From DATDMG01 sp036518955 (GTDB lineage: Bacteria > Actinomycetota > Actinomycetes > Actinomycetales > Kineosporiaceae): a stretch of 33,612 bases of DNA. Made by a program: the position numbers and the translations under genes. Location of the stretch: positions 1 to 33,612 of the forward strand of contig DATDMG010000255.1 in the NCBI GenBank assembly GCA_036518955.1. The letters are read 5' to 3'. The notes beneath the pieces were generated by a model that had not been told where the DNA came from, did not search any database, and saw nothing but the letters and a program-made list of their open reading frames with translations. This document shows, in pieces, positions 24,351 to 32,088 of the stretch (within the stretch, counting starts at the first letter, position 1; each line of letters starts with the position of its first letter).

Positions 24351-25165
24351 CTCGCGAGGGTGCAGGCTGCGGATCTGCGGGTCGTCGCTGCCCGCAGTCC
24401 CGGCGGTGCCGTCATGGGCGGGATCGCACGGCCGGCCGTCGGCCTGGCCCCGCCCGTCCCGGCACGTCGGCGTCCGTTCCCAGCCTTCGGGTTGCACGGA
24501 TTGGGTCAGCAACGCCGATCCTGGACACCCTTCAGGCGTCAACGGTCACGCCACGCCGAACACCCACCCCTTGGAATTGATCATCCTAGGCCGGGGAGAC
24601 GTTCACGACTCCCCGAACCGCTCATCTCCCTGGTGTTGACCCACGGCCCCGCCATGACGCCCTGCGACCACACTCTCCGCCGCGTAACGGGGCCGAAGGT
24701 GCGAATGCTCGGCTGCCCCGGCCGGCTTGGTAAGCTCCCGTGCCCGTTACGGTCATGCCGCGGTATACGCCACTGGTGGTCACAGGGGCGGTCCGTTGCC
24801 TCGCCGGTATGCGCCCTGGCTACCGATGGTGACCTGAGGCGCCGTCATCAGCCTCTTTAGGAATTTCTTGGCCAGCAGCCAGCGTTCCTCGTGGCTCGGC
24901 GAACCGCGGAGCGGGGATCTAGCGTGCTGGCAGGTGGACTCGTTGCCTGATAGTCTGAAAGATATGCATCACCGGTAGAAAGCAGGTCTCCCACGTCAAC
25001 GCGAACCCGCTGGCCAGTCAGGTGAATGCCCTGTGCGGACCCTGCTCCGCCGCCCGCCCCAGCCGCCCATGAGAGCGGACGACCGACGCCGACCAGTGAC
25101 CGCGGTGAAACCTTGACCCGACCGTGTGCTCTCTGCGCAGTGAAAGACGGAGAGATTCTGGCCTG
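24351..25165. other. intergenic stretch without a convincing gene
   Basis: 815 bases. Short frames are open on both strands but all are Arg/Pro/Ser/Gly-rich with no family motif, and no start has good ribosome spacing. Features seen: an 8-base palindrome CTCGCGAG directly after the formyltransferase stop, a 7-base-pair hairpin at 24592-24615 (listed), and an AT-richer patch near 24945-24975 that may contain the promoter for the following micro-ORF and ATP-grasp gene. Decayed mobile-element sequence is possible but not identifiable. Confidence 0.45.
24592..24615 (+). terminator. hairpin, possible terminator
   Basis: CGGGGAG (24592-24598) and CTCCCCG (24609-24615) are perfect complements around a 10-base loop. 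It is about 240 bases after the formyltransferase stop and has no T-tract, so it is only a candidate end of the acetyltransferase-formyltransferase transcript. Confidence 0.3.
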
Positions 25166-25249
25166 ATGAACGACTTTCCGATGGCCCGGTCGGAGTCCGG
25201 CTCGCCCCTCGGTCCGAAGGTAAGGCCCATCAATTGGAGATTCACGTGA
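25166..25249 (+). CDS. 27-residue micro-ORF overlapping the ATP-grasp gene
   Basis: ATG 25166 to TGA 25247-25249; the peptide begins MNDFPMARSESGSPLG and ends INWRFT. Support: GGAGAG 11 bases before the ATG, 22 of 27 sense codons end in G or C, and the stop overlaps the GTG start of the ATP-grasp gene (GTGA), the coupling used by real gene pairs in this window. ATP-grasp ligases often act on a peptide encoded directly upstream, and a methyltransferase follows, as in several ATP-grasp RiPP cassettes. It may therefore be a very short substrate peptide. A translational leader controlling the ligase is the main alternative. I do not recognise the sequence. Confidence 0.5.
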   Translation: MNDFPMARSESGSPLGPKVRPINWRFT

Positions 25250-26277
25250 GTGACCAGAACGTTGTCACGACTTCCCCGGTGGACGCAGAGGGAGCCGTCG
25301 CCGGCGACATCTTCTCGTTGTACTGGATCTGGCCAGAACGTTTCCGCCTGGGCACCATGCTGGCCGATGAGGAGACGTGGCGTGTCTACGGGGCTGCGGC
25401 CGCGGAGCAGGGTCTGGAAATGCACGTCGTCAGCGTGGACGACGTCACGGTCGCTGCCCGACAGGACGGCCCTGCCTTGCTGGTGCGCGGAGATCCGATC
25501 GACCCGTCGTGCGCGGCCTTCCATGGCAAGTTGTACACCTGGCCCGCGTTCTCCGACGACATCTGGCGCTCACTGGCCCTCTTCCAGGTGATCGAGGAGG
25601 CGGGATACTACAACCTCATCCGCCCGAACCTGAACCTGATCACCAATGACAAGGCCGCGACCGTGCTGCACCTGCGCGATGTGGACGAGCGCTGGCTACC
25701 CACCATCCGGCTCACGACCCGGGACCCCGAGGAGTTCGCGGTACCCCTGAAGGAGGCGGGCCTCGCCTACCCCGTGGTCGCCAAGCCGACGAGCTGGGGA
25801 GGGGGCAAAGGGGTGCTGGTGGCTCACGACGAGGGAGAGCTCATGACGGCGCTGCGGCTGGCCAGCGCCGCTGAGCTGACCATGGTCATCCAGCCCCTGG
25901 TGGAGCCGCCGCTGGAGGACGTCCGCGTGTACTGCGTGAACGGAGAACCCATCGCCGCCATTCGGCGCACCCCCGCCGAGGGCGGCATCGTGGCCAACAC
26001 CGGTGCCGGTGGTCGTGCCGAGTTCGTCCCCGTCCCTGGCGAACTCCACCGGCGGGCCAGCACGATCGCCGCGCACCTCGACACGCCGTGGGTGGGAGTG
26101 GACTTCCTGGGCGGGAACGGCAACTACTACCTGTCCGAGGTGGAGATCGACGCATGCACCCATCTTCCGGGCCACGGCAAGGTGCCGGGCATGGATCGGA
26201 TACTGGCTCAGCGCTTCGCCGGCTACCGGAAACGGTTCGAGAGTTGGCGCGCTTCGCGCGACGCCGTGACCGCCTAG
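25246..26277 (+). CDS. RimK-like ATP-grasp ligase
   Basis: 343 residues. I prefer GTG 25246, with GGAGA five bases upstream and overlap with the micro-ORF; a TTG at 25234 is the only earlier in-frame option. ATP-grasp features are Lys180-Pro, the glycine loop SWGGGKGVLV (183-192), DVRVYCV (225-231), ANTGAGG (250-256) and LSEVEIDACTHLPGH (296-310). In RimK-type ligases the last block holds the metal-binding Glu-x-Asn pair; here it is Glu298-Val-Glu300. The N-terminal 130 residues (IFSLYWIWPERF, YTWPAFSDDIWRSL, YYNLIRPNLNLITNDKAAT) form the pre-grasp and acceptor-side domain. The family activates a carboxylate as acyl-phosphate and joins it to an amine, thiol or hydroxyl. The likely acceptor or donor is a small peptide or the pathway amine. 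Confidence 0.9.
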   Translation: MSDQNVVTTSPVDAEGAVAGDIFSLYWIWPERFRLGTMLADEETWRVYGAAAAEQGLEMHVVSVDDVTVAARQDGPALLVRGDPIDPSCAAFHGKLYTWPAFSDDIWRSLALFQVIEEAGYYNLIRPNLNLITNDKAATVLHLRDVDERWLPTIRLTTRDPEEFAVPLKEAGLAYPVVAKPTSWGGGKGVLVAHDEGELMTALRLASAAELTMVIQPLVEPPLEDVRVYCVNGEPIAAIRRTPAEGGIVANTGAGGRAEFVPVPGELHRRASTIAAHLDTPWVGVDFLGGNGNYYLSEVEIDACTHLPGHGKVPGMDRILAQRFAGYRKRFESWRASRDAVTA

Positions 26278-26295
26278 CTTTCCACCGATCCATGC

Positions 26296-26312
26296 CACGC
26301 CGGCCCGGCGTG
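26296..26312 (+). terminator. GC hairpin after the ATP-grasp gene
   Basis: CACGCCG (26296-26302) and CGGCGTG (26306-26312) pair perfectly around the 3-base loop GCC, 18 bases after the ATP-grasp stop. There is no T-tract, as is common for actinobacterial terminators. If it works, the methyltransferase has its own promoter in the following 190 bases. Confidence 0.45.
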
Positions 26313-26499
26313 ATGCCCGCGGTGTGCTCGGTGTTACCGAGAGCCGATCGGCACCCGGATGCGGGCGAAGGGTTGCCACGGTGGTCTGGCGCGCCAGTGC
26401 CAATCGTTCCCGAATAACCTCAAGGTGGCGGGTCCGCACCGCTGCCGGGCACGAACCTGCATCTCACGGTAAGAGGCCACTCGATGAAGGGAGATCGCC

Positions 26500-27243
26500 G
26501 TGCGCGACTACACCAGTGAAACCTATGGTGACACGATCGCCGACGACTACGACACGACGCACCCGGATGGTCCCGATACCGCCGCCGCGGCCAGCTTTCT
26601 CGCCCAGTTGGCAGGCACCGGCCCCGCCTTGGAGTTGGGGATCGGAACGGGAAGGATCGCAATTCCGCTCGCCGCGCGAGGCGTAGAGGTGCACGGCATT
26701 GATTCGTCGCAGCGGATGATTGACAGGCTGAAGGAGAAGCCCGGCGGAGACAGTATCACCGTGAGCCTCTCAGACATGGTTGAGGTGGAGGCGCCACGCG
26801 ATGACTACGCGGTGGTGTTCACGACGTTCAATACGTTCTGGATGCTGCTGACGCAGGATGAGCAGATCCGCTGCATGCGGAACGCGGCGCTGCGACTGGC
26901 CGACGACGGTGTCCTCGTGATCGAAGGCTCCATCCCGGATCCCGCCGCCCTCGCGCAAACGCGCTCGGCCGCGCCGTACAGCCTTTCCGCGACGCACGCC
27001 ACGGTCGAAGTCAACCTGCGCGACCCGATCCTCCAGCGCATCGAGAAGCAGATTATTATGATCGATGAATCGGGCATCCGCCTGCGGCCTCTGTCGCTCC
27101 GTTACGTATGGCCCAGCGAACAGGATCTGATGGCCCGACTGGCGGGCATGCGTCTGCGCAAGAGAGTCGAGGACTGGGCTGGCGCGCCCATCACGCAGCG
27201 GTCCCTCAGGTGCGTTGCCGTTTATGAGAAGGCAGCGCGCTGA
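26500..27243 (+). CDS. class I SAM-dependent methyltransferase
   Basis: 247 residues from GTG 26500, with AAGGGAG six bases upstream. Motif I is ALELGIGTGRIAIPLA (44-58), the acidic end of strand 2 is Asp68 in VHGIDSSQRM, and the motif IV region is YAVVFTTFNTFWML, followed by a CMRNAALRLADDGVLVIEG motif. This is the Rossmann-type core; C-terminal strands (LRPLSLRYVWPSEQDL) complete it. The substrate is not deducible. It stands 222 bases after the ATP-grasp ligase, past a likely terminator, and 274 bases before the next pair. It may O-, N- or C-methylate the product of the ligase step, or an unrelated small molecule. Confidence 0.92.
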   Translation: MRDYTSETYGDTIADDYDTTHPDGPDTAAAASFLAQLAGTGPALELGIGTGRIAIPLAARGVEVHGIDSSQRMIDRLKEKPGGDSITVSLSDMVEVEAPRDDYAVVFTTFNTFWMLLTQDEQIRCMRNAALRLADDGVLVIEGSIPDPAALAQTRSAAPYSLSATHATVEVNLRDPILQRIEKQIIMIDESGIRLRPLSLRYVWPSEQDLMARLAGMRLRKRVEDWAGAPITQRSLRCVAVYEKAAR

Positions 27244-27517
27244 ACCTGGCTGCCGGGACGAATCGGCGGAGTCCGCTTCGTCCGCATCTCCTGCGTCCGT
27301 GGCTGGGGCGGGACCATGGCCAGGAGCATCCGCAAGACGACGCCGTTGTGTTGTGTTCCCACCTGGTGAGAGAGGTGACTCTGGCGCCGAGGTAGGGGTC
27401 GCCGTGCCGCCCGACCTTTATTGACATGCTGTCCCGGTAGATAGCGTCATTGCTGTTGAACATGTCCCTGCCGGCATGCTGCGGGCGCGGAGGATCGAGG
27501 AGCGGGCGGGAGAGTCG

Positions 27518-28210
27518 ATGCAAGGGTTCAGTGGCGAGGTCCCACTCACGAAGATATTCGAGGAATGTATCGGCGACCCCGCTCTTGCTCCGCACATCGA
27601 GGTGGTCCGCAAGTGGGCCTTGGAGTACCTGTGCGCACCACACCCAGATCTTGGGCGAGGCGGGCCGGTTTGCCCCTTCACGTCGTCCTCCCTGTCGAAG
27701 GAACTATTCTGGCTGGGGTGCGTTGACGACCCCACACTCGATGCTGGTAGAATATGCGGCATCATGGATAGGATAGTTGAGCGATACGCGACGCTCGAGG
27801 CTCCGCGAGAGCATGACGCGCTGCTGAAGACAGTCCTGGTGCTCTTTCCTGGCGTAAAGGACTTTGGGATCATTGACGCTGCTCAACTCAGACTCAAGAG
27901 CAAATTTGTTGCGCAAGGACTCATGATTGGACAGTTCTATCCCGGCTGTGCCGAGCCGGGCCTATGGAGCAAGTCATTTCACCCGTTGGATTCACCAATT
28001 CCCCTCTTGGCGATCCGCCACATGGTAAGTAGCGACTTCCCGTTTCTTGCCCATGAGGCTCGATGGGTGGAGAGCTATTTTCGGCGATTCGCGCCATCAA
28101 TTCCCGCACCGGTGCGCGATTCTATCGTGGCAAAGCTCACTGAGCCTGGGGAGACATACGTCTCCGATGTGCGATTAGAAAGGTCTGCCAAGAAGGGATC
28201 CCTCCTGTGA
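27518..28210 (+). CDS. protein resembling the DUF6875 family
   Basis: 230 residues from ATG 27518, with GGGAG five bases upstream; the open frame extends 42 bases further to ATG 27476. Recognisable blocks are YLCAPHPDLGRGGPVCPF (37-54) and, later, MIGQFYPGCAEPGLW followed by SPIPLLAIRHMVSSDFPFL. To my recollection these are hallmarks of the DUF6875 proteins found in actinobacterial accessory clusters, with no activity assigned. No known cofactor motif is seen; the conserved Cys52 and Cys in FYPGC could be functional. The DNA is visibly richer in A/T than the left half of the window (a sampled line in the adjoining gene is about 57% G+C against about 77%). Its stop overlaps the next start (GTGA), tying it to the aminoacyl-tRNA deacylase. 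Confidence 0.8.
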   Translation: MQGFSGEVPLTKIFEECIGDPALAPHIEVVRKWALEYLCAPHPDLGRGGPVCPFTSSSLSKELFWLGCVDDPTLDAGRICGIMDRIVERYATLEAPREHDALLKTVLVLFPGVKDFGIIDAAQLRLKSKFVAQGLMIGQFYPGCAEPGLWSKSFHPLDSPIPLLAIRHMVSSDFPFLAHEARWVESYFRRFAPSIPAPVRDSIVAKLTEPGETYVSDVRLERSAKKGSLL

Positions 28211-28689
28211 ATGAGCTCCACCCCCGAGTCAAGGAAGTGATCGCAACGGCGAGTATCCACGTCACGGTACATGACCATGCCGCCCTTCCGTCGGAAATCA
28301 AGAACCCCCGTGATTTTGCGGCAGCACTCGGCTATCCAATTTCTCGCATCACCAAGACCCTGTTCCTCAAGAGCCGTAGTGACGAAGTCTTCGCTGTTGC
28401 GGTATGCTCGATGGATCGGCGCCTTGACTTCAATCTGGCGGCGCAGGCGGCCGGTGTGAGGCGCCTTGAAACGGCTTCGACCGACGAATTGAGTCGGGAG
28501 ACTGATTATCCTCGAAATGGAGTATCGCCCCTTGGGTTGCCCGATGGAGTAATCGTGCTCGTTGACAAGGGTCTGTTCGACCATCCAACAGTACTCATCG
28601 GCGGTGGCGCCATGGGGGTTGAAGTAGAATTGACGCCGTCTGATCTTGTCCGGCTCTCTACCGCCACTGTTACGGCGATCACCGCCTAA
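28207..28689 (+). CDS. YbaK/ProX-type aminoacyl-tRNA deacylase domain protein
   Basis: 160 residues, starting at GTG 28207 and coupled to the upstream gene. This is the length of a stand-alone editing domain. Family features: Lys50 in ISRITKTLFLK, the invariant lysine that binds the tRNA 3' end; a VFAVAVCSMDRRLDF core; the GVSPLG loop at 105-110; and VLIGGGAMGVEVELTPSDLVRL at the end. Such proteins hydrolyse mischarged aminoacyl-tRNAs (Cys-, Ala- or Ser-tRNA-Pro and others) in the cytoplasm. Low-GC composition and pairing with the DUF6875-like gene suggest joint transfer. In this window it stands near a set of proteins expected to consume aminoacyl-tRNA, so clearing non-cognate or over-charged tRNA for that pathway is a reasonable but untested idea. 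Confidence 0.87.
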   Translation: MNELHPRVKEVIATASIHVTVHDHAALPSEIKNPRDFAAALGYPISRITKTLFLKSRSDEVFAVAVCSMDRRLDFNLAAQAAGVRRLETASTDELSRETDYPRNGVSPLGLPDGVIVLVDKGLFDHPTVLIGGGAMGVEVELTPSDLVRLSTATVTAITA

Positions 28690-29397
28690 GGCGCTGTTCA
28701 CGCTCGACTCGCCGCGAGAGTCGTCTCGACTCGTGACGGCTCGCCAGGGACCACAGCCGCGGATCCAGGAGACTGGCGTGTGGAGCAAGGAACTTGCCGT
28801 GATCTGCGGATGTTCGGGTCATGTGACCATTGATGATGTGGCGCAGCAGGGCGAGGCCTGAACGGGCGAGCTGTCCCGGTGGATCGAGCAGGTGGCGGGC
28901 GGGGTGTTCTCCCGGGCCGGAGCCGGCCAAGGCGATGGCCGACGTGACTGTGGCGTCGAGCGGCGTCGCCCGATGGCTTCTGGACAAGAGATCGTTTGGT
29001 CCCGACCGTGTTCACGGATGTCGCGCCGGCTCTTCCTCGACTCCTCCTCCCAGCGGGACCCAGGGCTGACACCAGGCATGACTCGCGATCGTCCGGCGAC
29101 CGCACCGGTGGCGACGCCCACCGCGGCCAGCGGCCGGGAGGGTTCGAGGTCGGGTCTCGTCGCCGCCTTGCGTTGGTTGCCACCGGCGGCGTGGGTGTGA
29201 GGGCTCGGCTCCATGGTCATCCGCGTCGTGCGCCTCCGGGCGTCATCATCGGACGTTTGCCACATAGTGCCTATAGCGCCCAGATGACATGTTGGCGATC
29301 TGCTCTCGGGCGGCGGCTGTGTGTATCTATAGTGATCCACGACGCCTCTTCACTGGTGTGCCCGATCAGTGCGTCACTGCCCCACGGTATCGGGCAT
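28690..29397. other. intergenic stretch upstream of the Crp/Fnr gene
   Basis: 708 bases without a convincing gene. A 6-base-pair hairpin (CGACTC 28705-28710, GAGTCG 28718-28723) directly follows the deacylase stop and may end that transcript. Frames on both strands between 28740 and 29200 look fragmentary and are interrupted (for example ETGVWSKELAVICG then a stop at 28859), which could be a decayed gene, but no family is recognisable. AT-richer sequence near 29265-29345 probably carries the promoter of the regulator. Confidence 0.45.
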
Positions 29398-30210
29398 ATG
29401 TCAGTTATCGGACATCGATCCGGATATCGAGGGCCCGTGCATCGTTTGGGTGAAGGAACCGTCGTCTGGCCGTCGTCCACGTTGTTGGGGGCCTTGTCGG
29501 CCGAGACGCGTGCGCACCTGCTCCACCTCGGTACGCAGCGCGCCTATTGCAGCGGCGGTATTCTGCTCGCCGAGGGCGAGCTGAGTGACCACGTATTCCT
29601 CCTGCTCCGTGGCTGGCTCAAGGTGACGAGGGTCGGTGACGGTGACCGCGAGATCCTGATGGCGATTCGCGCGGCGGGTGACATTGTCGGCGAGTTGGCC
29701 GCCTTCGACCGGCAGTCGCGGATCGCCACCGTCCGCGCGGCTGCGGCATGCAACGTCCGGCGGATCGGACGCCGCGACTTTCTCGACTTCCTCCGCGACC
29801 ACGACGAGGCCAGCCGGCTGGTGATGAAGGCCGTGGGGGAGAAGCTGAGATCGGCGACCAGACGTCGGTCGGACGTCATGTCCCACGCCCCAGACGTCCG
29901 CGTCGCCAGGCTGCTGCTGGACCTGCTCGGCCAGCACGGCCAGCTGACGTCCGACGGCATCGTCATCACGCCGCCGCTGACCCAGCCGGACGTCGCGGCC
30001 CTGGTGGGGGCCTCGCAGCCCACCGTGCAGCGAGTGCTGCGACACCTCCGCGAATCCGGTGTCATCGCCACCGGGTACCGGAGGATCCTCGTCCGCGACC
30101 CGGACCAGCTGCGGCTGCGGGCCGGCGTCGGCGCCTTCACCGCCGTGCACCTGCCTGACGCTCCCGTCGCCGTCGGGGTCCCACGGGCCAGGCCGCCGGT
30201 GGGCCCGTGA
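29398..30210 (+). CDS. Crp/Fnr-family transcription regulator
   Basis: 270 residues from ATG 29398; the frame is open for 134 codons before it but that part is not protein-like, and GTG 29437 is an alternative. No strong ribosome site precedes either. Residues about 30-145 are a cyclic-nucleotide-binding-type beta roll (GGILLAEGELSDHVFLLLRG, then GDIVGELAAFD), followed by the long dimer helix and a winged helix-turn-helix at about 194-232 (LTQPDVAALVGASQPTVQRVLRHLRESGVI). No Fe-S Cys set is seen. The cNMP pocket Arg-Ser/Thr signature is not clearly kept (GELAAFDRQSRIATVRA), so the ligand may not be cAMP. A basic/Pro tail ends the protein. Targets are unknown; nearby operons are candidates. 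Confidence 0.9.
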   Translation: MSVIGHRSGYRGPVHRLGEGTVVWPSSTLLGALSAETRAHLLHLGTQRAYCSGGILLAEGELSDHVFLLLRGWLKVTRVGDGDREILMAIRAAGDIVGELAAFDRQSRIATVRAAAACNVRRIGRRDFLDFLRDHDEASRLVMKAVGEKLRSATRRRSDVMSHAPDVRVARLLLDLLGQHGQLTSDGIVITPPLTQPDVAALVGASQPTVQRVLRHLRESGVIATGYRRILVRDPDQLRLRAGVGAFTAVHLPDAPVAVGVPRARPPVGP

Positions 30211-31020
30211 CACGGCGGCCTCACCCGCGGAGGAACACCTCCAGCCGCACACGGCCCAGGTCCCTGCTCTCCCCGGTCCGGTGGTCACGCGGCTTCGCCC
30301 GGTCCCGGAACCGGTGGCCAGCTCGGGCAGCGGGACCACGGCTGCGGCGGACCCCGCCACGACGTCCACCGTACGGTTCCCGCTGACCGGCGCTCCCGTC
30401 AGGTGCCCGTCCCCGTCGTGGACCGCCTCCGGCGAGTGAAGCACCCGGCACCGTCGCGAAGGCCATCCCGTGATGTCTTGTGGGGTATCGCATCCGGCTA
30501 CGAGTGAGTCATGACGACGGGCGATGTCGACAGAGGTGGAGACGACGTCCGGCTCGCGGGGGATGCGTCGGAGCCGGTGGCCCTGTCGCAGCAGGTGCGG
30601 GACCAGTGGCCGGCTGCCCGTCCGAGATGATCGGCGCCTGGGGGCCAGGGAGCGTGCGCTGATGACGGCGACCGGGGTGCTCGGGGTCGAGGACACGGAG
30701 TTGTGGTCGTTGCTGCGGGAGGTGGGAGAGGCGGTCGACGAGGTGGCGGTCCGGGTCCGTGCCGAGCGCGGACGCTGCCGCGCCGGGACACCGGGGGGAC
30801 GCGGTCGGCGACCCGCCACCCGCCCCGACGCCGATACCGCAGCGGGCCCGGCTCAGCCGAACCGATCCTCCACGGTGCTGCGGCCCGTGGCCATCGGCGT
30901 CCGGACCTGTCGCGCCTGCCTGTTGAGAGCGTGCGTCGACGGACGCCATGACTGGGGGGTGCGCCTGCGCCCCTCGGTGATCCATATCTGACCGTGCCGC
31001 GGCCCCCCGCCGGACGTCCC
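30211..31020. other. poorly resolved stretch between regulator and GTPase pair
   Basis: 810 bases with open frames on both strands and no recognisable family. A small hairpin (GGAGG AACA CCTCC, 30229-30242) follows the regulator stop. A minus-strand segment read as HSPEAVHDGDGHLTGAPVSG and continuing to about 30300 looks locally protein-like but has no start or ribosome site and runs into Arg/Pro-rich sequence, so a decayed gene is possible. One plus-strand small ORF is listed separately. Confidence 0.4.
30662..30991 (+). CDS. possible small hypothetical protein
   Basis: 109 residues from ATG 30662, which has GGGAG about eight to nine bases upstream. The first 40 residues (GVEDTELWSLLREVGEAVDE and on) form a plausible acidic amphipathic helix; the rest is Arg/Pro/Ala-rich with CRACLLRAC near the end. 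No family is recognised. It would converge on the cyclase-like gene. Weak coding evidence, mainly the ribosome site and helix. Confidence 0.3.
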   Translation: MTATGVLGVEDTELWSLLREVGEAVDEVAVRVRAERGRCRAGTPGGRGRRPATRPDADTAAGPAQPNRSSTVLRPVAIGVRTCRACLLRACVDGRHDWGVRLRPSVIHI

Positions 31021-32088
31021 TCAATCGTGCCCGTGATGCCCCGCCGCGCCGCCGTGCGGCCACCACCCGTCGACGTGCCCGTCGACGTGCCCGTCGTGGC
31101 TGGAGTGGCCCGCGTCGTCCACGTCGTGACCCGCGGCGTGGTGGCCGGGATCGCCGTGGTGGCCGGGATCGGCGTGATGAGGGGTGGAACCGGCGTCCTG
31201 GTGGTGGCCGAGGCCGTGGTGATGCGCGCCGAGGGGCGTGTCGTCCGGGGTGTCGTCGAAGGTGTCGGGCCCGTCGTCGTGCGTGGTGTCCGCGGTCAGC
31301 GACGGGACGACGGGTTGTGGCGCCGGGTGGTCGTGGGAAGGGAAGAACCATTCCCGCAGCGGGGACGACGGGCCGAGCAGACTGACCGCGGAGGCGGCGA
31401 CGTGGGCGGCCGTGACGGCGGGCACGACGAACTCGCGCATCGCGGTCCGGGTCGGGGAGTACCCCCAGCGCACGGGGGAGGGGCCGAGGTCGCGGACCGG
31501 GGCCGACCGCGGCACGTACAGCCAGGCCTCGGCCCGGAAGTCCTTCTCGGGAAGGTGCACGGTGATGGCCTGGAACTGCTCGGCGGGCAGGCCCGGTAGG
31601 TCCAGAGCGAGCACGTCCTGGTAGAGGCCGGCCGTCACGGCGAGGGCGAGGTCACTCTCCTCCCGTCGCTCGAGGGCGTCCCGGACGGGGCGGGAGTCCA
31701 CCAACCGGCTGACCTCGATCACCCCCTCACCGATGTAGCCGCTCGGAGCCCGGCTGATGCGTCCGTGGCCGACAGCGGCTCGCATCCGGATCCGGCCGAA
31801 CAGTCCCGGCGAGGCGTTCGACCGGTAGAGGCCGTCACGCAGCCCGAGGATCAGCTCCGGGACGACGTGGACGTCGTCCGCGCCGGTGGGCAGTACCAGC
31901 AGGCGTCCGTCCCCCTGGTCCTGGCCCTGCACGCGGACCCGCGGGACCCCGGCCCGGCGGCACGCGTGCTCCAGGATGCGCACCAGCCGTGCCTGGCCGT
32001 CCAGGTGGGCGTCGGTGTCGTGCCGGCTGTAGCGGAAGAGGTCCACGCCCAGGCACAACCTGCGCCGGAAGTGGGGGACCGCGGTCAC
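31021..32088 (-). CDS. class III nucleotidyl-cyclase-homology protein with His-rich tail
   Basis: 355 residues from GTG 32088, overlapping the stop of the GTPase gene (GTGA). The N-terminal about 150 residues follow the cyclase homology domain: LCLGVDLFRYS (first metal Asp at 16), QGQDQGDGRLLVL (second metal position Asp60), RIRMRAAVGHGR (99-110) and GYIGEGVIEVSRLVDS (117-132). Both metal Asp positions seem kept, but I cannot confirm the transition-state Asn/Arg, so activity is open. A middle region ending in a hydrophobic segment (EFVVPAVTAAHVAASAVSLL) could touch the membrane. The last 67 residues contain 20 His, many as HH pairs spaced by Gly/Asp, with short DNA repeats beneath (12-base unit at 31068-31091, an 18-base unit near 31138-31175). 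The tail suggests metal binding. Coupling to a dynamin-like GTPase suggests one system. Confidence 0.8.
   Translation of the reverse strand: MTAVPHFRRRLCLGVDLFRYSRHDTDAHLDGQARLVRILEHACRRAGVPRVRVQGQDQGDGRLLVLPTGADDVHVVPELILGLRDGLYRSNASPGLFGRIRMRAAVGHGRISRAPSGYIGEGVIEVSRLVDSRPVRDALERREESDLALAVTAGLYQDVLALDLPGLPAEQFQAITVHLPEKDFRAEAWLYVPRSAPVRDLGPSPVRWGYSPTRTAMREFVVPAVTAAHVAASAVSLLGPSSPLREWFFPSHDHPAPQPVVPSLTADTTHDDGPDTFDDTPDDTPLGAHHHGLGHHQDAGSTPHHADPGHHGDPGHHAAGHDVDDAGHSSHDGHVDGHVDGWWPHGGAAGHHGHD

Noticed and set aside
27206..27463. Minus-strand small ORF beginning MFNSNDAIYRDSMSIKVG
   Set aside because: The first 35 residues look protein-like, but the rest becomes Arg/Ser/Pro-rich, it runs antisense into the methyltransferase end, and no family is recognisable. 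It may be a relic of an older gene.
28740..29200. Possible decayed transposase
   Set aside because: Interrupted frames on both strands give fragments that look like broken coding sequence, but no transposase motif or terminal inverted repeat could be identified.
31068..31175. Short tandem repeats near the end of the cyclase-like gene as an independent element
   Set aside because: They are the coding sequence of the His/Asp/Gly tail and are explained by its low-complexity composition.
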